Below the pieces are notes generated by a model. That model saw nothing but the letters and a program-made list of their open reading frames with translations. It had not been told where the DNA came from and did not search any database. A DNA stretch of 5,202 nt from the NCBI GenBank assembly GCA_001873845.1, contig MNZY01000091.1:1-5202 (forward strand), written 5' to 3'. Below are positions 1 to 4,259 of this stretch, in pieces. Both the position numbers and the translations under genes were made by a program. How positions within the stretch are numbered: position 1 is the first letter of the stretch; every line of letters begins with the position of its first letter. The DNA comes from Candidatus Altarchaeum sp. CG2_30_32_3053 (GTDB lineage: Archaea > Altiarchaeota > Altiarchaeia > Altiarchaeales > Altiarchaeaceae).

Positions 1-449
1 CCAACTCACCAGCAAGATTTGATATATCTGTACCATAATATCCGTACCCTTTTTTTTGTATGTTTTTTAGATATAAAAACACACAATCTTTTTGAATTTT
101 CATAAAATAAATGAAAATTCAGTGATAAAAAAGTTACATTCATGGGAATTTTATCGGTACAACTTATAATGCGGGCGATTTTGAATAAATTCATAAAGAA
201 CATGGAAAGGTGAAAATGAATGGCTGATATGTCAGTCCTTATAATACCCACATCCTCCATCAAATCCTTAAATTGAAATAGCAGCATTATTGGGATAAAA
301 AAGAACATTCCTCCATTTTCAACCCTAAATTCTTCTGTTGGTTTTTCAGTGTTGGATTCTTCAGTATCTTGTGGTCTGTTGTTTGTTTCATTCAACTGGA
401 AAATCGTATTGTTATCCTCGTTTATTTTCCCGATTTGTGGGCGTTTTTT
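1..449 (-). pseudogene. Transposase-like continuation (frame 2, then frame 1 again), cut by the window edge
   Basis: This frame is open from 449 to a TGA at 8-6, overlapping the end of the helix-turn-helix frame. It has no convincing start: the first initiation-type codon is a TTG at 395. After a polar linker rich in N, E and T it reads FRVENGGMFFFIPIMLLF, then a hydrophobic helical stretch. This matches my memory of the segment that follows the helix-turn-helix domain in the same transposase family. Similarity fades downstream, and the expected DDE catalytic residues are not identifiable. At a second A8 run (50-57) a +1 shift leads into GYGYYGTDISNLAGEL, which looks protein-like, stays open to the left edge, and is in the same frame as the first ORF. 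The copy is therefore decayed, affected by homopolymer sequencing errors, or expressed by slippage. The catalytic part lies outside the window. Confidence 0.5.
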
Positions 450-835
450 TTAAAGTTGCCCTGCTTTTTCAACAAGCGTTCAACATTTCTCGCAGACATA
501 TCAATGCCTTCCTTTTTGAGATCGTCTTCAATATCATAAACACTTTTATTCTCGGTTCTAAGTGCCAATATCCTTTCTACAACCTTATCTTTTGCTTTTG
601 ATGGTTCTTTCGGACCAGGAGGATTATCGAGTAAACCTTTAATGCCTTCTTCATCAAACCTCTTCAAAGCACTGTAAAAGGTGGGTCGGGAGTATCCAAA
701 TTTCTCAGTCACTTTGGTTACTTTGAGCCCATCTACTTTATGCGCTCTGATCATTTCATACTTCCTTTGCGCGGAACTATTTGTATCAAAAAAGTCGTTT
801 TCATTGGCCATATACTCAAATGTTGTTGCTTTCAT
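422..835 (-). CDS. Transposase-like protein, N-terminal helix-turn-helix part (frame 1)
   Basis: This 137-residue protein reads as the DNA-binding front end of a transposase. Residues 12-30 (ENDFFDTNSSAQRKYEMIR) and the following segment resemble, from memory, the start of large DDE-type transposases found in archaea and bacteria. A first helix-turn-helix lies at about 35-60 (VTEKFGYSRPTFYSALKRF), a GIKGLLD turn at 64-70, and a second helical domain at about 83-125 ending in ARNVERLLKKQG. The frame closes soon after an A8 run at 444-451. A -1 shift there joins it to the next frame, which continues the family pattern, so the real product is probably longer. An internal ATG at 811 is an equally good start, because it sits just before the conserved NENDFF segment. 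No ribosome binding site is visible. An intact regulator is less likely. Confidence 0.65.
   Translation of the reverse strand: MKATTFEYMANENDFFDTNSSAQRKYEMIRAHKVDGLKVTKVTEKFGYSRPTFYSALKRFDEEGIKGLLDNPPGPKEPSKAKDKVVERILALRTENKSVYDIEDDLKKEGIDMSARNVERLLKKQGNFKKNAHKSGK
443..449 (-). other. Candidate -1 slippery heptamer A_AAA_AAC
   Basis: In the zero frame of the helix-turn-helix ORF the codons AAA (448-446) and AAC (445-443) follow an A at 449, giving the canonical X_XXY_YYZ heptamer. A -1 slip makes CGC at 443-441 the next codon and enters the open second frame. The A8 run (444-451) would also permit transcriptional slippage. Only a weak CCC/GGG pairing follows, with no strong stimulatory structure, so a simple indel mutation remains possible. 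Confidence 0.45.
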
Positions 836-1215
836 TTTGTTGTTGATAATACATAATATTATACCTATTAGGATTTTGTATATAAAAATGTTAAGTCATT
901 TTTGTCGTTTTGAAGTAAGACGAAATAATGGAAAAATTGTAGATTCCATAAATCTTGCATTTTTTTGTAATATATAACGGTAATAAATCTTTTGTTGGAT
1001 TATAGATAAGATTATATGTTTCAAAGAAAACGCAAAATTTTGTTTATATTTCAAAAAAAATAAAAAAATGTGCTACATAGGTGCATAATCGATCAAAATA
1101 GTCAACTAGAAAATGGCGTCAAAAACCCTGATTATAATGTTCTATTAATGCGGTCGTTTATAGAGAAAAAACATACTTATTATAGTACAAGCAAATTTAC
1201 TGTATGTTTAAAAAA
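836..1215. other. Non-coding AT-rich stretch between transposase-like gene and tRNA
   Basis: I find no plausible gene in these 380 bases. On the minus strand two TATA-like stretches lie upstream of the transposase-like gene: TTTTTATATAC at about 878-888 and TATAATATTAT at about 853-864. The second lies about 25 bases before the ATG at 835 and would give a leaderless transcript. A short imperfect stem (TCGTTTT with AAGACGA) occurs at about 904-922. One end of the mobile element is expected in this stretch, but I could not pick out a terminal inverted repeat, because the other end lies outside the window. Confidence 0.4.
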
Positions 1216-1289
1216 CGAGCCCGCCGGGATTTGAACCCGAGTCGTTCGCTCCGAAGGCGAACAGTATATCCAAGCTAGCCCACGGGCCC
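1216..1289 (-). tRNA. tRNA-Arg (anticodon TCG)
   Basis: The minus strand folds as a 74-base tRNA without an intron. The acceptor stem GGGCCCG pairs with CGGGCTC (one G-U), with discriminator G73 and no encoded CCA. The anticodon stem TTCGC/GCGAA is perfect, with loop CTTCGGA and anticodon TCG at 1254-1252, which reads CGA arginine codons. The T-arm is TCGGG-TTCAAAT-CCCGG with a four-base variable loop. A20, an arginine identity element, is present, and so is G26, the target of Trm1. The D-stem is poor: GGCT opposite TACT gives only a G-U and a G-C pair plus two mismatches. A run of five T directly after the gene (1215-1211) can serve as terminator. A TATA box sits upstream. The acceptor, anticodon and T arms make the call firm; activity is slightly uncertain. 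Confidence 0.88.
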
Positions 1290-1325
1290 AAAAATTAAGA
1301 CAAAATTTTGCTGCGATTTTAATTA

Positions 1326-1333
1326 TATATAAA
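1326..1333 (-). promoter_or_regulatory. TATA box of tRNA-Arg
   Basis: The minus strand reads TTTATATA, a match to the archaeal TATA consensus. Its centre is about 40 bases from the tRNA 5' end, which predicts a start near 1304 and a leader of about 15 bases removed by RNase P. The first unit of the TCCATTA repeat array begins at 1334, directly upstream of the box. Confidence 0.6.
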
Positions 1334-1485
1334 TCCATTAAAATTCCATTAAATATTAATAAATCCATTAAAATTCCATTAAAATAAATCCATTAAAATT
1401 CCATTAAAATTCCATTAAAAAATCCATTAAAATTCCATTAAAAAATCCATTAAAAAATCCATTAAAAAATCCATTAAAAAATTTA
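1331..1485. repeat. AT-rich tandem array, 12 copies of TCCATTA-A(n) units
   Basis: The heptamer TCCATTA starts at 1334, 1345, 1364, 1375, 1389, 1400, 1411, 1423, 1434, 1446, 1458 and 1470. Spacing is 11 or 12 bases except for two larger steps (19 and 14). Units are of two kinds: TCCATTAAAAT (11 bp) in the left and middle parts and TCCATTAAAAAA (12 bp) at the right end. A 21-bp dimer, AAATCCATTAAAATTCCATT plus A, recurs at 1331, 1361, 1386 and 1420. The array fills the space between the divergent tRNA-Arg and trm1 promoters. A-tracts recur about once per helical turn, so bent DNA is possible. There are no spacers, so this is not a CRISPR. Confidence 0.92.
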
Positions 1486-1501
1486 GTTTTGTTATAATTT
1501 A
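1473..1501 (+). promoter_or_regulatory. Candidate trm1 promoter
   Basis: ATTAAAAAATTTA at 1473-1485, made from the last repeat unit, is TATA-like and centred about 32 bases before the trm1 ATG. It would start transcription near 1505 with a very short leader. A second candidate, TTATAATTTA at 1492-1501, lies too close to the ATG unless translation begins further in. No Shine-Dalgarno site is seen. Confidence 0.35.
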
Positions 1502-1511
1502 AATCTAAATC

Positions 1512-2606
1512 ATGCAAACAGCCATAAAAATAAAAGAGAGCAGCGTCGAAATTTCAGTTCCCGAAAATGAAAAACTTTCAGGCAAAATCCCGTTTTTTAA
1601 TCCCGTAATGAAATTTAACAGGGACTTTTCAATAGCCATCGCAAAAATTTTTAATGTCCGGCGATTTCTTGACGGATTGTCTGCCTGCGGAGCACTTTCA
1701 ATACGAATGAAGAAAGAAATCAAAGATATTGAGGTTAATGCCAATGAAATAAGCGATGAGACAATAAAATTTTTACAGCAAAATAAAGAGAATAATAATG
1801 CAGATATTATCATCCGCAACAGGGACTTAAATTTATTGCTGAATGAGGACGCAAATTTTGATTTTATAGATATTGACCCTTTTGGTTCGCCGGTGCAGTT
1901 TTTATCAAATGCACTGTTGAATGCAAGGCATAATACAATAATAGGAATTACTGCAACTGATTTAGGAACATTGTGCGGGATATTTGGGGATGCGTGTATC
2001 CGGAGATATTGGACATTTTCCTCAAAAACCGACTTTGACAAGGAATTCGGGCTGAGAAATTTAATCGGTTATGTTGCAAGAGAGGCGGCAAAATACGAGG
2101 TTGGAGTAGAAATTTTATTTTCTTATTATTTCCACCACTACTTTAAGGTTTATTTCAGGGTCAAAAGGTCAAGAAGCCGTGCAGATGAGATGTTGAAAAA
2201 TTTAAATTTTCTTTTATACTGCGACAAATGTGCGGGCAGGAAATATTCTGACATTGCAGATGCTAGCATAACCGGAAATTTTTGTGGGTGCGGAAAACTT
2301 AAAATTTTAGGGCCTTTATGGAATGGTAAATTTGCAGATGTGTCTGTTTGTGATTTGCTTGGCAAGGAAGTCAAAGAGAAAACAGAGCAGAAAATTTTGA
2401 CACTTGTTAAAGGCGAACAGGAAATACCGATTCCATATTATGATTTACATAAATTCTGCAAAATTAATCGTTTGCAGGTTAAAGGAACAGAAGATATAAT
2501 AAAAATTGCCGGTGAAAACGGATTAAAAACAGCAAGGACTCATTTTGATGGAACAGGGTTGAGATTTAATGGGGATGTAAAGGAACTGGTGAAAATTTTG
2601 AAGTAA
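1512..2606 (+). CDS. trm1: tRNA (guanine(26)-N(2))-dimethyltransferase Trm1
   Basis: Trm1 transfers one or two methyl groups from S-adenosylmethionine to N2 of G26 in tRNA, stabilising the hinge between the D and anticodon arms; it acts in the cytoplasm. The 364-residue protein has the family signatures in order: FFNPVMKFNRD (28-38), the methionine-donor-binding motif DGLSACGALSIR (54-65), the catalytic IDIDPFG (119-125), TATDLGTLCG (147-156), a zinc-site pattern with cysteines 237, 240, 258 and 260, and the C-terminal ARTHFDGTGLR (341-351). Length fits archaeal members (about 370-390 residues from memory), so it looks complete. The ATG at 1512 is chosen because the N-terminal motif order is complete and a TATA-like box precedes it at leaderless distance. 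It diverges from tRNA-Arg across the repeat array and converges on spt4. No sign of damage. Confidence 0.95.
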   Translation: MQTAIKIKESSVEISVPENEKLSGKIPFFNPVMKFNRDFSIAIAKIFNVRRFLDGLSACGALSIRMKKEIKDIEVNANEISDETIKFLQQNKENNNADIIIRNRDLNLLLNEDANFDFIDIDPFGSPVQFLSNALLNARHNTIIGITATDLGTLCGIFGDACIRRYWTFSSKTDFDKEFGLRNLIGYVAREAAKYEVGVEILFSYYFHHYFKVYFRVKRSRSRADEMLKNLNFLLYCDKCAGRKYSDIADASITGNFCGCGKLKILGPLWNGKFADVSVCDLLGKEVKEKTEQKILTLVKGEQEIPIPYYDLHKFCKINRLQVKGTEDIIKIAGENGLKTARTHFDGTGLRFNGDVKELVKILK

Positions 2607-2635
2607 TTTCTTTCTAAAATTAAAATTTTAACATC

Positions 2636-2690
2636 TCATCGCTTCGTGGAGATTTAAAATTTCTAACGAAATTTAAAATAGGACTGAAAA
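2636..2690. repeat. Hairpin module, copy A
   Basis: A 12-bp stem (2652-2663 with 2668-2679, one mismatch) closes on the loop TAAC. It is flanked by a CGTGGAG phrase on the left and GACTGAAAAC on the right. It matches copy B at 3172-3228 in direct orientation, sharing GGAGATTT, the second part of the left arm, the loop, the right arm and most of the GAYTGAAA tail. Confidence 0.8.
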
Positions 2691-2706
2691 CTTATTTAGA
2701 AATAAG
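2691..2706. repeat. Small hairpin CTTATT/AATAAG
   Basis: CTTATT (2691-2696) and AATAAG (2701-2706) form a six-base stem around TAGA. It directly follows module copy A. Confidence 0.6.
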
Positions 2707-2814
2707 TTACGCTAACTATCGTTTGTGTATTTCAAACAAATTTTTAGATCGCTTCGCTCTCATTTCAAAATTTTGTAGATTTTTAAAGATTGAAAATATT
2801 GTAGATTTTCAGCA

Positions 2815-2838
2815 TTTCAAAATCTGTTGATTTTGAAA
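2815..2838. repeat. Perfect 10-bp hairpin with TGTT loop
   Basis: TTTCAAAATC (2815-2824) pairs perfectly with GATTTTGAAA (2829-2838) around the loop TGTT. The right arm is one of several GATTTTSAAAATC near-palindromes in this gap. Confidence 0.75.
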
Positions 2839-2899
2839 ATCACCCCATATCGTTCGGAGATTTTCAAAAATTTAATTCTTGAAAATGAATAAACTAAAA

Positions 2900-3058
2900 T
2901 TAAATTGTAACTATTCAGGAGGTGCAAAAATTTACCTTTGAAAATTTCAAAAAATACTAAAAAGTCAAAAAAATACCAATAATTTCAAAAACGAAGTTTT
3001 TGAAATATCCGAACAACAGTGAGCGTGTTTTTTGGGTGGTTGAATAGTTACATTAAAT
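2900..3058. mobile_element. MITE-like element with 12-bp terminal inverted repeats
   Basis: TGTAACTATTCA (2906-2917) is the exact reverse complement of TGAATAGTTACA (3041-3052). The 147-bp unit so bounded is flanked on both sides by TTAAAT (2900-2905 and 3053-3058), as expected of a 6-bp target duplication. It has no coding capacity and holds a perfect 11-bp hairpin in its interior. This pattern fits a miniature inverted-repeat element moved by a transposase supplied elsewhere. The flanks are AT-rich, so the target duplication could be chance; the terminal repeats are less likely to be. Confidence 0.5.
2982..3006. repeat. Perfect 11-bp hairpin with GAA triloop
   Basis: ATTTCAAAAAC (2982-2992) pairs without mismatch with GTTTTTGAAAT (2996-3006) around a GAA triloop closed by C-G. 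It lies inside the MITE-like unit. A second C(GAA)G hairpin occurs at 3222-3236. Confidence 0.8.
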
Positions 3059-3148
3059 TTAAAATTATTTTCTCTGCGCCTCTGTGGTGTTAAACAAATA
3101 CGTTTTTCAGTATTTCAAAACCTGCGATCACTTCGTTTGTGTATTACA

Positions 3149-3165
3149 AAATGTTTCAAACATTT
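3149..3165. repeat. Near-palindrome AAATGTTT-C-AAACATTT
   Basis: Two 8-base arms are perfect reverse complements around a single C, so it is more likely a cruciform or protein-binding palindrome than an RNA hairpin. It lies between the TCGTTTGTGTATT phrase and module copy B. Confidence 0.6.
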
Positions 3166-3171
3166 GTCACC

Positions 3172-3228
3172 TTACTATCGTTCGGAGATTTTAAATTTCT
3201 AACGAAATTTAAAACAAGATTGAAACCG
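3172..3228. repeat. Hairpin module, copy B
   Basis: TTTTAAATTTC (3189-3199) pairs perfectly with GAAATTTAAAA (3204-3214) around the loop TAAC. This is the same loop as copy A at 2636-2690 and a better-preserved stem. The module is preceded by CTATCGTTCGGAGA and followed by CAAGATTGAAACC. Confidence 0.8.
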
Positions 3229-3236
3229 AAGGTTTC
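3222..3236. repeat. Hairpin GAAACC-GAA-GGTTTC
   Basis: A perfect 6-bp stem around GAA directly follows module copy B. It has the same C(GAA)G closure as the hairpin at 2982-3006. Confidence 0.7.
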
Positions 3237-3296
3237 AGTATTTCAAAACTCTGTGATTTGAAAAATGTGTTTTAAAAAATCACGTCGCTGTTGCTC

Positions 3297-3338
3297 GGTG
3301 ATTTTCAAAATCTAAATCTCTTGATTTTCAAAATCACC
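3297..3338 (-). terminator. Long inverted repeat at the 3' end of spt4
   Basis: On the minus strand GGTGATTTTGAAAATC (3338-3323) is followed after ten bases by GATTTTGAAAATCACC (3312-3297), giving a 16-bp stem with one internal mismatch. The spt4 stop codon (3336-3334) lies inside the first arm, so the hairpin would form at the very 3' end of the operon transcript. No T-run follows immediately; the nearest is six T at about 3275-3280. It may stabilise or end the transcript, or be another copy of the gap's repeat family. Confidence 0.45.
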
Positions 3339-3540
3339 TGACATTCAACGCATATTTTCCGCTTAAAACCCTGACCTTACTTCTTTCTTCAAGTTTCTTT
3401 GCGACCTCTGATTTTTCCGGATTTATGATTCCCAAAAATCCGCTGTGTGTCTCGCTTGTCGGAATTTTGCAAACCGGACATCTTTTCACATCATCACCAT
3501 ATATCATAAAACATTTCCTGCACGCTCTGCTTTCACTCAT
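3334..3540 (-). CDS. spt4: Transcription elongation factor Spt4 (RNA polymerase subunit E'')
   Basis: Spt4 is a small zinc protein that binds the NGN domain of Spt5 and helps RNA polymerase stay on the template. The 68-residue product has two CxxC pairs (C7/C10 and C21/C24) that bind zinc, then the family pattern GFLGIINPEKSEVAKKL (34-50) and the ending GKYALNVR (61-68). Archaeal Spt4 is about 60-65 residues, so it is complete. It begins 39 bases after the rpo7 stop in the same direction, the usual archaeal order of rpo7 followed by spt4. No separate TATA box or Shine-Dalgarno site is evident, which suggests co-transcription. Its stop codon lies inside a long inverted repeat. The ribosomal genes rps24e and rps27ae, which often follow in other archaea, are absent here. 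Confidence 0.93.
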   Translation of the reverse strand: MSESRACRKCFMIYGDDVKRCPVCKIPTSETHSGFLGIINPEKSEVAKKLEERSKVRVLSGKYALNVR

Positions 3541-3553
3541 TTTTATTTAATTT

Positions 3554-3581
3554 ATTGTTGATTCATTGTTGTTGATTCATT
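3554..3581. repeat. 14-bp tandem duplication in the rpo7-spt4 spacer
   Basis: ATTGTTGATTCATT (3554-3567) and GTTGTTGATTCATT (3568-3581) are adjacent and differ at one base. The second unit contains two of the three bases of the rpo7 stop codon (3582-3580), so the sequence at the end of rpo7 was probably duplicated in place, lengthening the spacer. Confidence 0.8.
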
Positions 3582-4224
3582 ATTTTTTCTTTTCCTTCTT
3601 TTCATCTTTTCCTCTCGGCTCTTCTTTCTGTGACTTACTTTCCTTTTCCTTCATCTTTTCATCTTTTTCATGTATTTTTTTATCTATCTCTATCCATTCA
3701 TCCTTTCCCAAATACGGCTGTCGCATAGTTAAACCAATTTTGGTATTAAATACATCATCCTTCCAGCTTATTGTAGTGATTCTTGCTTTAACTTCATCCC
3801 CGGACATAAGTTTTTTTCCGGTTCCCTTGCCAACTATCATTTTATTTCGGCCGTCATAACTTCCGTAATCGTCAAAAATCTGTGAAATGTGACAAAGCCC
3901 GTCAAATGTTCCAATTTCAATAAAAACACCAAAGTCCATAATGCTTCTGACAAACCCTTTAACACATTCAAGGTTTGCAGGAATCTCTGCAACAACAGTA
4001 AATCGGACCTCAAAGTACACTCCCCCGTCACCCTGAATTATTTTGCCTTCTCCGACATCATATATTTTTTCAACTGCAACCATTACTCCTTTATTACCCT
4101 CTATCTCAAATATTCCTTTTGACAACCCTTTCTCAAGTTCTGAATATACTACTTTTTCAATATCCTCTCCCAATCTCGCTGCAGGAACCCTGACAAAATC
4201 CTCCGCGGTTATTAAATAATACAT
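3580..4224 (-). CDS. rpo7: DNA-directed RNA polymerase subunit Rpo7 (E')
   Basis: Rpo7 pairs with Rpo4 to form the stalk of archaeal RNA polymerase, which binds the nascent RNA and aids promoter opening; it is the counterpart of eukaryotic Rpb7. The 214-residue protein has the N-terminal tip domain from MYYLITAEDFVRVPA to about 80, then an S1-type RNA-binding domain at about 84-168 (VKGFVRSIMDFGVFIEIG, DGLCHISQI, and KIGLTMRQPYLG at its end). Archaeal members are about 185-190 residues; the excess is a charged tail, roughly 182-214, almost entirely K, E, D, S and Q. The ATG start fits the conserved first strand, and a TATA box precedes it at leaderless distance. It lies 35 bases after ksgA and 39 before spt4. 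The tail is unusual, but the frame is intact. Confidence 0.95.
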   Translation of the reverse strand: MYYLITAEDFVRVPAARLGEDIEKVVYSELEKGLSKGIFEIEGNKGVMVAVEKIYDVGEGKIIQGDGGVYFEVRFTVVAEIPANLECVKGFVRSIMDFGVFIEIGTFDGLCHISQIFDDYGSYDGRNKMIVGKGTGKKLMSGDEVKARITTISWKDDVFNTKIGLTMRQPYLGKDEWIEIDKKIHEKDEKMKEKESKSQKEEPRGKDEKKEKKK

Positions 4225-4248
4225 TTTTAAGTTAAATTTTGAATCAGA

Positions 4249-4256
4249 AATATAAA
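4249..4256 (-). promoter_or_regulatory. TATA box of rpo7-spt4
   Basis: In the 35-base ksgA-rpo7 gap the minus strand reads TTTATATT, centred about 28 bases before the rpo7 ATG. This predicts transcription starting within a few bases of the start codon, a leaderless message, so rpo7-spt4 may have its own promoter besides read-through from ksgA. Confidence 0.5.
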
Positions 4257-4259
4257 TTA

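Larger units (their letters stand above)
2607..3333. other. Convergent intergenic region, hairpin-rich, no gene
   Basis: These 727 bases lie between the 3' ends of trm1 (plus) and spt4 (minus). No frame shows protein-like composition. The stretch is a patchwork of AT-rich inverted repeats and repeated phrases: CTATCGTTCGGAGATTTT-type phrases (near 2849 and 3175), TCGTTTGTGTATT (near 2718 and 3133), GATTTTSAAAATC (near 2829, 3300 and 3323), and many hairpins listed separately. A T-rich stretch directly after the trm1 stop (2605-2614) could end its transcript. An extra phrase, TCTCTGCGCCTCTGTGG at 3071-3087, stands out by its higher GC. Confidence 0.8.

Noticed and set aside
338..601. 87-residue plus-strand frame opposite the transposase-like gene
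   Set aside because: Its composition is F/C-rich with no recognisable domain, while the minus strand carries helix-turn-helix-like sequence.
1180..1368. 62-residue minus-strand frame
   Set aside because: It runs through the tRNA-Arg gene and the repeat array, so it is not a gene.
1331..1485. CRISPR array
   Set aside because: Units are 11-12 bases with no unique spacers; this is a simple tandem array.
1505..2041. 178-residue open frame on the minus strand inside trm1
   Set aside because: It lies antisense to the conserved Trm1 coding sequence and has a composition typical of a shadow frame (rich in S, I and F).
2917..2964. Strong AGGAGGTG motif that might start a small gene
   Set aside because: No ATG follows at a suitable distance; a GTG frame ends after about 12 codons, and the motif sits inside the MITE-like unit.
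3566..3859. 97-residue plus-strand frame opposite rpo7
   Set aside because: It is the complement of the lysine/glutamate-rich tail and S1 region of Rpo7, giving an S/F-rich shadow.
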